Origin: Flammeovirga kamogawensis
GTDB taxonomy: Bacteria > Bacteroidota > Bacteroidia > Cytophagales > Flammeovirgaceae
Reading direction: 5' to 3'
NCBI RefSeq assembly: GCF_018736065.1
Contig: NZ_CP076129.1
Location: 1,377,501-1,441,500, forward strand
Length of the DNA: 64,000 nucleotides
A program made the translations under genes and the position numbers. Under the pieces are notes generated by a model. The model made no database searches. It was not told the DNA's origin and saw nothing but the letters and a program-made list of their open reading frames with translations. Numbering within the stretch: the stretch's first letter is position 1; every line of letters begins with the position of its first letter. This document shows, piece by piece, positions 9,874-18,243 of the stretch.

Positions 9874-11592
9874 ATGAACAAATTAATACTATCTACTGTA
9901 ACGTTATTACTTTCGTTATTATTACTTCAAAATTGTAAAAATCCATTAGAAGGAATTGATGTCACTTTACAATCTACAACATCAACACACTTTGGATTAA
10001 TCGAGATTTCTGATACTACTACACTTGATATCGGTCAAGAAAATCTTACTGTAGAAATATTAGGAGACGATACAGAATATTTATACAATGAAGCTGGAGG
10101 AAAAGAATTTCAGGCAACAAATGGTTTGTTATCTTTTACTGTCGATCCAGATTACACATTTGCTAAACCTTTAACTTTTACTGTTTTAGTAACAGGTGAT
10201 AATTATTTAGAGAAACAAGTTCCAGTAACTGTAACAATGGATGATACCGTAAGTTACACTAAAGTGGAAATGGAAAGGTTAGAGGATGTCACGGGTGGAG
10301 AAGAAGTTGTAGAAGATAATTTTGATCTTTCTTCGGGAGCTAGAATGAATAGTACAGCATTTTTCAGTTCTTCACGTTCGTTTTGGAATAATAGTAGTCT
10401 ATCTGTAGACGTAAAAGTACCTGCTAGTTCTGCATACCGTGATTTTTATAACAATAATTACAATGCTTCATCAATGTATATCGGCTTAGGTGCGTATGAT
10501 TATGAAAGTTATAATTATAGAGGTTATTCTTACAAAATGCATATTCCTGCTTTAATCAGAAATTTACAGGGTGATCTAGAGAATGATCAGGGAATTTATA
10601 TGTCTCAGTTTGTTTATTTATATATGTATGCAAACTCTAATGGTTACAAAAGAGTATATTCTACTTCTGAATCTTTTACAGTTACAACAACATTAAACCC
10701 AAGTACAATTAACCAAGAGACAGGTAGTACTATTAAAGCTGGCGATAATATCAAAGTTTTTAGAATGGGTAATACAAATAACTATTTTGATTGGTATGTA
10801 AGAGAAGTGGAAGATAATGCTACAATACAAGAAAGATCGGACGGTAGCTTATATATCACTTTTAATTCGAATTACTCATCGTACTTTTGGATAGGTTATA
10901 AGAAGCAAGTTTGTAAAGCGTATAATTACTCTACTACACCAGTAACATATAGAAGCCGTTACAATAACCGTGAGTACAGATATTATCCTGCTCAAAGAAA
11001 TGAAAACTTTGGTAGTATTAAATTTTCTACATCAAATTCTTATAATAATTCACATATCGTTGGTGCTCGTGTTACAATGACTTACCCTGATGGTACAAAA
11101 CAATATGTTTATAACACATGGGGTTTTAGATTATATAATAATAGTAGAATTAGACCATGGTTTAGCGTTGGTGAGGCAAGTATGCAATTAGAAATCTATG
11201 AGCGTTATAATCCTAATAATGTATACTATACGTCAAGTAAATTTGATTTATGTAATGGGGATGTTACGTTTGATGTAGAATCAATACTAAGTAAATTACC
11301 AAATTATCAAACGGTTACTATTGACTATCAAGGTAAATGTGGTAGTACAGTAATTAAACCAACAGTTCCTCTTTGGGTAGAGCATTCTAATAGTTCAGGA
11401 AGAAGATATTACCAATACTATTATGTTAGAAATGGAAAGGTAACTTTATATAGTATGGAAGTAGGAAAAACATATCCTTTCCATACCGTTTATAATAACA
11501 AATGGTATACTGAAGATGTAACTATTGAAAGTACATTAATGGAAAATGATAATTATGAAGTACCTCAGAGATTCTGTGATATGATTAATTAA
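9874..11592 (+). CDS. Large lipoprotein of unknown function, 572 aa
   Basis: The N-terminus has a lipoprotein signal peptide with the lipobox 'LLQNC' (Cys21), so the protein should be lipid-anchored. Residues about 25-125 form an Ig-like or bacterial surface-type domain ('GLIEISDTTTLDIGQENLTVEILGD', 'LTFTVLVTGDNY'). The rest is unusually rich in Tyr, Asn and Ser ('RDFYNNNYNASS', 'YESYNYRGYSYK', 'NNREYRYYPAQRN') and probably beta-structured. Starting 10 bases after the barrel gene, it is likely co-expressed with it. I recognise no family; the Tyr/Asn-rich composition recalls surface adhesin or matrix proteins, but that is only a resemblance. Confidence 0.65.
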   Translation: MNKLILSTVTLLLSLLLLQNCKNPLEGIDVTLQSTTSTHFGLIEISDTTTLDIGQENLTVEILGDDTEYLYNEAGGKEFQATNGLLSFTVDPDYTFAKPLTFTVLVTGDNYLEKQVPVTVTMDDTVSYTKVEMERLEDVTGGEEVVEDNFDLSSGARMNSTAFFSSSRSFWNNSSLSVDVKVPASSAYRDFYNNNYNASSMYIGLGAYDYESYNYRGYSYKMHIPALIRNLQGDLENDQGIYMSQFVYLYMYANSNGYKRVYSTSESFTVTTTLNPSTINQETGSTIKAGDNIKVFRMGNTNNYFDWYVREVEDNATIQERSDGSLYITFNSNYSSYFWIGYKKQVCKAYNYSTTPVTYRSRYNNREYRYYPAQRNENFGSIKFSTSNSYNNSHIVGARVTMTYPDGTKQYVYNTWGFRLYNNSRIRPWFSVGEASMQLEIYERYNPNNVYYTSSKFDLCNGDVTFDVESILSKLPNYQTVTIDYQGKCGSTVIKPTVPLWVEHSNSSGRRYYQYYYVRNGKVTLYSMEVGKTYPFHTVYNNKWYTEDVTIESTLMENDNYEVPQRFCDMIN

Positions 11593-11609
11593 TCAATCTT
11601 TCAAATCAT

Positions 11610-11649
11610 CAAAACACTCAAGGTTTACTATCTTGGGTGTTTTTTTTTA
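11610..11649 (+). terminator. Terminator after the lipoprotein gene
   Basis: Stem aaaacactcaag (about 11611-11622) with cttgggtgtttt (about 11632-11643, with one G-U pair), followed by a T run. It closes the 9183-11592 pair just before the convergent ferredoxin-like gene. Confidence 0.75.
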
Positions 11650-11662
11650 TTTACTTATCAGT

Positions 11663-11974
11663 TTACATCCCCATTTTCTTATACAATGCTTCCATCTTTT
11701 GTGTGTGTGCTTTAAATTCGACTACTTTTTCTTTTCTTATTTTTAGAAGGTCACTTCTTTTTAAAGTAACTTCCATACCTTCTTCAGGCCCTATTCCACA
11801 GGCAAGTTTTTGTTCACCGTTAATTTCAACTAAGCAAGAATTACAGGTGCCAAATTTCCGCATGGTTTTATAGCAAGGAGCTACAATACTTAATTTTTGT
11901 CTCCTAAAAACATCAACTAGCGTTTTGTCTCTTGGTGCAACTTCTACTGCATTCCCATCAACAATTATTTTCAT
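11663..11974 (-). CDS. [2Fe-2S] ferredoxin-like protein
   Basis: This 103-residue protein has a beta-grasp ferredoxin fold. It begins 'MKIIVDGNAVEV' and carries four cysteines at 34, 44, 47 and 59 spaced C-x9-C-x2-C-x11-C, the pattern of the N-terminal [2Fe-2S] domain of NuoG/hydrogenase-type proteins (Fer2_4) rather than plant-type ferredoxins (C-x4-C-x2-C). The last ~25 residues are a charged helix. It is a cytoplasmic electron carrier or a subunit of an unknown enzyme. It has no partner dehydrogenase next to it. Confidence 0.75.
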   Translation of the reverse strand: MKIIVDGNAVEVAPRDKTLVDVFRRQKLSIVAPCYKTMRKFGTCNSCLVEINGEQKLACGIGPEEGMEVTLKRSDLLKIRKEKVVEFKAHTQKMEALYKKMGM

Positions 11975-12107
11975 ATAATTAATTTTATACAGATTCTAAA
12001 ACAGAATAATAGTAAATATTGTTGGTATTGATAAGAGATCAAATTTTATTTCAAAAAATCACTTACCTTTCTTCTTTCAATTTTTCATTAGATGTTTTAA
12101 ACATAGA

Positions 12108-12728
12108 ATGCTATTCAATTTTAATCATTATAAAGCCTTTATTTTATTACTTTTTTTCGTTTTATTTTTTTCAGAAACTAAAGCTCAAAGTAAAACACCT
12201 GCAAATCGATTTTTACAGAGAGGTGATACGTTGGCTCCTATAGAATTACGGGATTTAAAAAATAAACCTTTTACTACGCCAGGAATTGGTGAAAAAGTTT
12301 TACTAATCTTTTATCCTGACCCGGACAATCCTCATCAGAATGATTATTTTGTAGAGCAAAGTAAACAATGGAAATTTCCTTTAGATGAATTTTTGGCTTA
12401 TGGAATTGTTAATTTGAAAGATACACCTTATCCAAATCCAGTGATCAGGTTTATGTTGAGAATGCTACGTAAACGTTCTAAAAGAGAAGCAAATGCATTA
12501 GTTTTAACCGACCCTAAAGGAACTTTACAAAAGGAATGGAATACAGGAGATTGTAATAATGCAATTACAATATTAGTAGTTGATAAAACTGGAGAAGTCC
12601 TCTTTTTTAAAGCAGGAAAACTAGACGAACAAGAAACAGCATTTGTGATTAAAGAAATTTGTGATCACCTAACTACAGCACATAAGATGACACCTGAGGA
12701 AATGAAGGAATTTGAATTGGACGAATAA
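12108..12728 (+). CDS. YtfJ-like thioredoxin-fold exported protein, copy 1
   Basis: An N-terminal hydrophobic leader (about 9-26, ending 'SETKAQ') is followed by a redoxin-like domain: 'GDTLAPIELRDLKNKP', then 'GEKVLLIFYPDPDNPHQND', then 'KQWKFP' and 'GIVNLKDT', and near the C-terminus 'TILVVDKTGEVLFFKAG'. This order matches the YtfJ/HI0045 family of periplasmic thioredoxin-like proteins. The Cys-x-x-Cys redox motif is absent, being replaced by D-P-D-N, so it is not a normal disulfide oxidoreductase. It lies about 100 bp upstream of a close paralogue and is probably the result of tandem duplication. Confidence 0.65.
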   Translation: MLFNFNHYKAFILLLFFVLFFSETKAQSKTPANRFLQRGDTLAPIELRDLKNKPFTTPGIGEKVLLIFYPDPDNPHQNDYFVEQSKQWKFPLDEFLAYGIVNLKDTPYPNPVIRFMLRMLRKRSKREANALVLTDPKGTLQKEWNTGDCNNAITILVVDKTGEVLFFKAGKLDEQETAFVIKEICDHLTTAHKMTPEEMKEFELDE

Positions 12729-12783
12729 ACTTAATAATCGGTAATACCTTTTAATTACCGTAATACTTACACCAATTCTTTTT

Positions 12784-12791
12784 TATCTTTG
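12784..12791 (+). promoter_or_regulatory. Possible -7 element for the second YtfJ-like gene
   Basis: TATCTTTG fits TAnnTTTG and lies 36 bases before the ATG at 12828. No good TTG element is seen 19-20 bases upstream, so the assignment is tentative. Confidence 0.3.
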
Positions 12792-12827
12792 AAATGTATT
12801 TTATCTAACAATTTATAATTAGGGTTT

Positions 12828-13433
12828 ATGAGGCGGTTTATCGCTTATATTAATATAGTATTCATAGGGTTAGTTTTTAGTAACCATGCTATCGGACAAA
12901 AATTGAACGATAAGGATGTTTTACAAAAAGGTGATGTAATTTCTGCAATCGAGGTTAGAGATTTAAAAAATAAGCCTGTTATGACTCCCTTTATAGGAGA
13001 AAAAGTTGTAATGATTTTCTATGCAGATCCTGATACACCAAAAGCAAATGAGTATTTTGTAGAAAAAGTGAAACAATGGAAATTTCCTAATGATACGTTT
13101 TTAGCTTATGGTATTGTCAATTTAAAAGATACATTCTATCCAAACAGTTTTGTTCGCTTTTTAATTCGAACTATCCGTAAAAGGTCTAAAAGAGAAGCAG
13201 GAGCAACAATCTTAACCGACCCTGAAGGAATTGTACAAAAAGAATGGAACACGGGAGATTCTAACAATACAATAGGTGTTTTAGTAGTAGATAAAACTGG
13301 AGAAGTACTTTTTTGGAAAGGTGGAGAACTTTCTAAACAAGAAACGGAAGAAGTAATTAATTTATTAGTAGACCGATTACCACAAGCTAAAAAATTGACA
13401 GAAGAAGATCTTCGCCAATTTGATTTAGAGTAA
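12828..13433 (+). CDS. YtfJ-like thioredoxin-fold exported protein, copy 2
   Basis: This is a clear paralogue of the gene 100 bp upstream: both share 'RDLKNKP', 'IGEKV', 'DPD', 'KQWKFP', 'LAYGIVNLKDT', 'RKRSKREA' and 'VVDKTGEVLF' at the same positions. A signal peptide covers residues 1-24 (ending 'NHAIGQ'). As in copy 1, the thioredoxin CxxC is replaced (A-D-P-D-T), so a catalytic redox role is unlikely. The two have different C-terminal charged tails. It is followed 84 bases later by the cysteine desulfidase-family gene, with no terminator between, so partial co-transcription is possible. Confidence 0.65.
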   Translation: MRRFIAYINIVFIGLVFSNHAIGQKLNDKDVLQKGDVISAIEVRDLKNKPVMTPFIGEKVVMIFYADPDTPKANEYFVEKVKQWKFPNDTFLAYGIVNLKDTFYPNSFVRFLIRTIRKRSKREAGATILTDPEGIVQKEWNTGDSNNTIGVLVVDKTGEVLFWKGGELSKQETEEVINLLVDRLPQAKKLTEEDLRQFDLE

Positions 13434-13517
13434 TAACCTAAATCAGTTTTAATTAAATAATCAATCTAGTGTTTCTTTTTATAACCTAATTGAAGAAACC
13501 AAATTAACGAACAAAAC

Positions 13518-14810
13518 ATGCAAGTTTCAATCAAAGAACAGGAACAAATTTTTAAGATTCTTGAAGAAGAAATTGTTCCAGCAGAAGGATGTACTGAACC
13601 AATTGCAATTGCATATGCAGCAGCAAAAGCAGTACAGGTTTTAAAAGATGTTCCAGATAGGTTAGAAGTAATTGTATCAGGTAATATTCTTAAAAACGCT
13701 AAAAGTGTTGTTGTTCCTAATAGTGGTGGTAGGATTGGTATTGAAGTGTCGGCAGCAATGGGAGCTTTATGTGGTGATGCTACAAAAGATCTTTTGGTAA
13801 TAAGTGATGTTTCTTCTGAGCAACTACTTGATGTCCAAAAATTTATTGAGCAAAATAGGGTTAACGTCAGTGTAGCAGATAATAATTTGACGTTATATAT
13901 TAATATTATTGCTTTTTCGAAAAATCAATCTGCTGCTATTGAAATAAAACACACGCATACTAATATCACTAAGATTATTAAAAATGATGAGGTGTTGGTC
14001 GATCAACCTTGTAATGATAGCGATTTTAATTCATCTTTATTAGATAGAAGTATTTTATCAATAGAGAAAATTTATACGGTTGCTAAGACTATTGAAATAG
14101 CTAAAATTGCTCCAATATTTGAGAAAGTAGTTGATTATAATACAACAATAGCAAATGAAGGTTTAAACCAAAAATATGGAGTGAATATCGGTGCTGCTAT
14201 CCAAAAAAATATAGATAAAGGTCTTTACGGTAATGATCAGAGAAATCGCTCAGCAAGTTTTACAGCTGCAGGATCTGATGCAAGAATGGGTGGGAGCCCA
14301 ATGCCTGTGATGACTACTTCAGGTAGTGGAAATCAAGGTATGACTGCAAGTCTTCCAATTATACGTTATTGTTTTGATCAAAAAATTGATAAGGATCAAA
14401 TGTACAGAGCATTATTTATGTCCCATTTAACTACAGTTCATGTTAAAACAAATGTAGGACGTTTATCTGCGTACTGTGGTGCAATGACTGCTTCTGCTGC
14501 TGTTAGTGGTACATTAGTTTTTTTAGAGGGTGGTGATGTAAAAGCTATTGAAAATGCAATAACGAATACTTTAGGAAATGTTTCTGGAGTAATTTGTGAC
14601 GGAGCAAAAGCATCTTGTGCAACAAAAATAGCGTCAGGAATCTATTCGGCTTTTGATGGTGCAATGTTAGCACAAATGGGTAATGTGTTACAATCTGAAG
14701 ATGGTATTATTGGAGATTGTGTTGAAAAAACGATCAAAAATGTTGGGACTTTAGCACAGGTAGGAATGAAATCTACTGATAAAACAATTTTGGAAATTAT
14801 GTCGAAATAA
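13518..14810 (+). CDS. L-cysteine desulfidase / serine dehydratase alpha family (CyuA/YhaM, UPF0597)
   Basis: This 430-residue protein has the family's N-terminal motif 'VPAEGCTEPIA' with EGCTEP at residues 23-28 and further conserved blocks: 'GNILKNAKSVVVPNSGGRIG', 'AAGSDARMGGSPMPVMTTSGSGNQG', 'HVKTNVGRLSAYCG' and 'GVICDGAKASCATK'. Cys25 with the cysteines in the later blocks are the expected [4Fe-4S] ligands. The family splits L-cysteine to pyruvate, sulfide and ammonia. It is cytoplasmic, with no signal peptide, and is closed by a terminator. Confidence 0.88.
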   Translation: MQVSIKEQEQIFKILEEEIVPAEGCTEPIAIAYAAAKAVQVLKDVPDRLEVIVSGNILKNAKSVVVPNSGGRIGIEVSAAMGALCGDATKDLLVISDVSSEQLLDVQKFIEQNRVNVSVADNNLTLYINIIAFSKNQSAAIEIKHTHTNITKIIKNDEVLVDQPCNDSDFNSSLLDRSILSIEKIYTVAKTIEIAKIAPIFEKVVDYNTTIANEGLNQKYGVNIGAAIQKNIDKGLYGNDQRNRSASFTAAGSDARMGGSPMPVMTTSGSGNQGMTASLPIIRYCFDQKIDKDQMYRALFMSHLTTVHVKTNVGRLSAYCGAMTASAAVSGTLVFLEGGDVKAIENAITNTLGNVSGVICDGAKASCATKIASGIYSAFDGAMLAQMGNVLQSEDGIIGDCVEKTIKNVGTLAQVGMKSTDKTILEIMSK

Positions 14811-14843
14811 ATAATTCCAATTCAAAATATATCATGAAATAAG

Positions 14844-14881
14844 AAATAGCTTACATTACATATTGTGAGCTATTTTTTTAA
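14844..14881 (+). terminator. Terminator after the desulfidase-family gene
   Basis: Arms 14844-14855 (aaatagcttaca) and 14864-14875 (tgtgagctattt, one G-U) are followed by a T run. Confidence 0.75.
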
Positions 14882-15107
14882 GTATGCCTTTAAATAAAAG
14901 TAAATCAAGGCATTGAAAATCAAATGAAACTTTATAACAATAAACACATTTTGTAAATTCTGTTAAGACTATTTTTATCATTCATTTCAAAAAAAAATTC
15001 TATTTAACTTTAAATTGTAACAACGTAACACAAATAAATAATTGTGCAGTCTAAGTAAAAAAATACTACATATATTTACTTATTTTGAACTACTAAATCA
15101 ATTTAAA

Positions 15108-15884
15108 ATGTATCGACATCTACTAACAATTTTACTACTATTTAGTAGTCTAATTGTTTATGCTCAAGTTGAAGAATATGATAGTCTAGGAAATAAAATC
15201 CCTAGGAAAGAACAATTTACAAGAGGTATAAAAAATCAAACTTTTATAGAAAAAGGCCAATGGTTAGTTGGTTCGACTTTTAGGTATTCAGAATCTACAA
15301 ACGATAACTATAAATTTATGCTTATAGAAGATTGGAGTGGACAGACTTTTAATTTTGCTGTAAGTCCTTTCTTTGCTTATTTTATCAAAGATAACTTCGC
15401 TATTGGTGGGCGTTTTACCTATACAAGAAAAAGGGTAAATATTGATGAGATGAATATAAAAATTGATGATGACCTCTCTTTTAGAATGGATGGTATTAAG
15501 AATGAAGAGCACATGTTTTATTCATCTATTTTTATAAGAAATTACTTACCACTTGGAGATGGTAAACGCTTTGGCTTGTTTAACGAAGTCCGATTATCGT
15601 ATGGATATGGACAATCTAAAGAAACTGTTTTAGGAGAGGCACCTCACCATACTACTGGTGTATATTCTACCACACACGAATTTAATATCGGTGTTGCTCC
15701 TGGTATGACTGCCTTTATTAATGATATGGTTGCTCTAGAGGTTTCAATTGGTGTTTTAGGATTTACAAATAAGTGGGTTCATCAAACAGAAAATCAAGTA
15801 GAAGAAGGGTCGAGAAATGTCAATAAAGCGAATTTTAATATTGATATGTTCTCTTTAAATATTGGATTAGCATTCTATTTATAA
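15108..15884 (+). CDS. Outer-membrane beta-barrel protein, 258 aa
   Basis: The open frame extends upstream to 15042, but the signal peptide starts at the ATG at 15108 ('MYRHLLTILLLFSSLIVYAQ'), so I use that start. The mature part begins with a charged linker containing 'SLGNKIPRKEQF', then barrel strands ('WLVGSTFRYS', 'FNFAVSPFFAYFI', 'FAIGGRFTYTRK', 'FNIGVAPGMTAFI'), and closes with 'SLNIGLAFYL', ending in an aromatic-hydrophobic strand as barrels do. It is 4 bases upstream of a PCMD lipoprotein gene; the pair should be one transcript. Confidence 0.75.
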   Translation: MYRHLLTILLLFSSLIVYAQVEEYDSLGNKIPRKEQFTRGIKNQTFIEKGQWLVGSTFRYSESTNDNYKFMLIEDWSGQTFNFAVSPFFAYFIKDNFAIGGRFTYTRKRVNIDEMNIKIDDDLSFRMDGIKNEEHMFYSSIFIRNYLPLGDGKRFGLFNEVRLSYGYGQSKETVLGEAPHHTTGVYSTTHEFNIGVAPGMTAFINDMVALEVSIGVLGFTNKWVHQTENQVEEGSRNVNKANFNIDMFSLNIGLAFYL

Positions 15885-15888
15885 TCAG

Positions 15889-17442
15889 ATGAAAAAAATT
15901 ATATTTTTAGTTGTAAGTACTTTAGTGCTGTTTATTTCATGTATTAAAAACGATATTCCATTTCCATATATTTTTGGAGAAATAATTTATTTTGAAATTG
16001 AAGGGCAAGAAGGGTTGTCGTTAATTTCTGCAGAAGAACAAGTTGTTGAAGTAACCATGCCTTTTGGAACAGATTTATCTAAACTAAAAATTGATAGTAT
16101 AAGTGTAACAAAAGATGCTACCTATTCCCCATCAAAAGAGGTATTGAATGACTTTACAAATGAGGTGGAGATTACAGTCTCAACTTATCAAGATTATCTT
16201 TGGAAGGTTAGGGTTCTTAATGGAGATATGCAACTTGTTATTAATTCTTTTGAGATTGAAGGACAAGTTTCTTCTACTATTGATACTGCAAATAATATAA
16301 TTCAGGTTATAATGCCTGTTAATACAAACTTAGATGATCTTAGTATCACAACATTTGAATATTCTCCATCAGCGGCTTCAATTTCACCTGCAATAGAAGA
16401 TGTAAAAGATTTTTCTGAAGATGTAGTATTTTTATTTAATGAGGAAGAGGAATGGATTGTAAAAGTATATGAAGAAGGACAAATTATTGAAATTCATTCT
16501 TTTGAGATAGAAAATCAAATAAGTTCTACGATCAATATTTCTACAAATAATATTGATGTTATTATGCCAAACGGAACGGATATTTCTAACTTAAACATCT
16601 TATCATTCGATTACTCTCCTGCATCAGCTAGTATTAATCCAAGCCCAGATAGTGTAACTGATTTTTCAGAAGATGTCACTTTTCAATTTAATGAATCTAT
16701 AAACTGGACTATTCATGTATCTGTAGATTCAACCCCAATTGAAGGTGACCAAATACCATTTTCAGATTTTTCTACATGGTTTCAGGAAGGTACAGGAACG
16801 AAGTCATTTTACTTACCAGGTAATGCTTTGGATACACAATGGAGATCTGGAGATAAAGGTGCTGCAGATTTAATTTTTAAAACATATCCGCAAACAGTAA
16901 CTCCATACCCAAATAAGGAAAACCCAGAGTATGCATTATTAGAAACAAAAACAGCAGTTGGTGTTATTGCTGCAGGTTCTTTATTTGTTGGACATATTCA
17001 AGGAAGTGGACTAACTGATATTGCTATAGATTTTGGTATTCCGTTTACAGATAGACCATTAAGTTTTACAACAATGTACCAATATATGCCCAAAACATAT
17101 GACGATGGTATTGTAGACGAATGTGATATGTATGTAATTCTACAAGTGAGAGAAGGAGATAAAAGATATAGATTAGCTACAGCATGGCATAGATCTGATA
17201 GAAATATGGTTGATTTTGAATCAATTACATTACCTTTTGTTTATGGCAATAGTAATGAATTAGCTAGTTATATGATGCCTTCTACAAATAATGAAGAAAT
17301 GCCCGAAGAGGGTTTCTATAATAACCTTTCAGCACAGCCTACTCATATTATAGTTGTTTTTGCATCTAGTGCTCATGGTGCGAGTTATAAAGGGGGAGTT
17401 GGAAGTAAATTAAGTGTTAAAGGGCTAGAATTAAATTACTAA
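15889..17442 (+). CDS. PCMD-domain lipoprotein with three Ig-like repeats
   Basis: The lipoprotein signal peptide has the lipobox 'LFISC' (Cys19). Residues about 30-285 hold three related ~80-residue repeats of the DUF5018-like kind: each has 'FEIE..' early, then 'V.MP.GTDLS.L' and ends 'W.V.V'. The second and third share 'FEYSPSAASISP' and 'FDYSPASASINP'. Residues about 290-517 resemble the putative carbohydrate metabolism domain (PCMD): 'FSTWFQEGTG', 'WRSGDKGAADLI', 'GSLFVGHIQGSG', and a final 'GGVGSKLSVKGLEL'. It is a lipid-anchored envelope protein probably binding carbohydrate or a partner barrel (the gene 4 bases upstream). No catalytic motif is seen. Confidence 0.75.
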   Translation: MKKIIFLVVSTLVLFISCIKNDIPFPYIFGEIIYFEIEGQEGLSLISAEEQVVEVTMPFGTDLSKLKIDSISVTKDATYSPSKEVLNDFTNEVEITVSTYQDYLWKVRVLNGDMQLVINSFEIEGQVSSTIDTANNIIQVIMPVNTNLDDLSITTFEYSPSAASISPAIEDVKDFSEDVVFLFNEEEEWIVKVYEEGQIIEIHSFEIENQISSTINISTNNIDVIMPNGTDISNLNILSFDYSPASASINPSPDSVTDFSEDVTFQFNESINWTIHVSVDSTPIEGDQIPFSDFSTWFQEGTGTKSFYLPGNALDTQWRSGDKGAADLIFKTYPQTVTPYPNKENPEYALLETKTAVGVIAAGSLFVGHIQGSGLTDIAIDFGIPFTDRPLSFTTMYQYMPKTYDDGIVDECDMYVILQVREGDKRYRLATAWHRSDRNMVDFESITLPFVYGNSNELASYMMPSTNNEEMPEEGFYNNLSAQPTHIIVVFASSAHGASYKGGVGSKLSVKGLELNY

Positions 17443-17826
17443 AAAGAGGATAATTTAATATTAAATTACCCTCTCCACTTAACTAACTATTTACTATATA
17501 ATCTAAATGTTATTATAAGGTAGCTACTAAATACCTTATAGGATTATATAAACTAACATTTGCCTTTTGTAATAGGTCTAGATTCATTTCAATACAAATG
17601 TAACAATGTGTCTAATAAGTAACAAATAATTATTTTATAATAAAATTTAAGTAACGAAACCCTGTTTTATTACCTTTTAAATTTTTTCAGAATACTATAA
17701 AATTGAATGTATTGCGTTTAACTTTTTTTATCTAAGAATAGTTAGCTAAGTCATCTTTTTAAAAAAGAATACCTCTTTATTTTACAAATGAGAAAGGAAT
17801 TATGAATGAAATGAAATATAGCTAAA
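17443..17826. other. Gene-free A+T-rich stretch
   Basis: No convincing gene is seen. An imperfect inverted repeat, gaggataattt(aa) near 17446-17458 with (tt)aaattaccctc near 17462-17474, follows the PCMD gene but lacks a T tract, so it is only a possible terminator. The remainder is A+T-rich without tRNA or repeat structure that I can recognise. Confidence 0.4.
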
Positions 17827-18018
17827 ATGAATCAAACAATATTTGGAACAACGGTATTTGCAATAGTTTTTTTAATGTGTATACCAATCTTATTAGTCCC
17901 ATTTAAAGGGAAGTTATTAAATTCGGAAAAGTCAGTTCCTATACAAATAGAACAAGAACAACAGAATATAGAAGACAATACATTTTTCTTGATTTCTACA
18001 GATTCTACAGATATTTAA
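17827..18018 (+). CDS. Small single-pass membrane protein, 63 aa
   Basis: Residues 5-27 form a hydrophobic helix ('IFGTTVFAIVFLMCIPILLVPF'), followed by a polar, Gln/Glu-rich tail. A free-standing small inner-membrane protein is the best reading. It is followed by a terminator-like hairpin at 18144-18169, which supports it being a transcription unit. No family is recognised. Confidence 0.45.
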   Translation: MNQTIFGTTVFAIVFLMCIPILLVPFKGKLLNSEKSVPIQIEQEQQNIEDNTFFLISTDSTDI

Positions 18019-18143
18019 AAATTAATTTACAAAAGTGGTGACATTTTTATGTACTTGATATTACTTATTGATTAGTAATTTAGATGATGAAAGTTTATTT
18101 CTCATTGAGTGAATAAATTAATTAGGTAGTAATATTAGTAAAG

Positions 18144-18169
18144 AAGGGAGGTGCATACTTCCCTTTTTT
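18144..18169 (+). terminator. Terminator between the small membrane protein and the SDR gene
   Basis: aagggagg / cttccctt form a short G+C-rich stem followed by TTTTTTT. The hairpin precedes the real SDR start and overlaps the first codons of the longer open frame, which argues for the later start at 18244. Confidence 0.7.
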
Positions 18170-18243
18170 ATTGTCTAATTTTTAAAGAGTGTATCTATAT
18201 TATTTATATTGAAGAAGCATTTTTTTATAAGCAAATTCAATTT

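Noticed and set aside
12019-12243. A short + strand open frame overlapping the first YtfJ-like gene
   Set aside because: It overlaps the signal-peptide region of the real gene in another frame and has no recognisable features.
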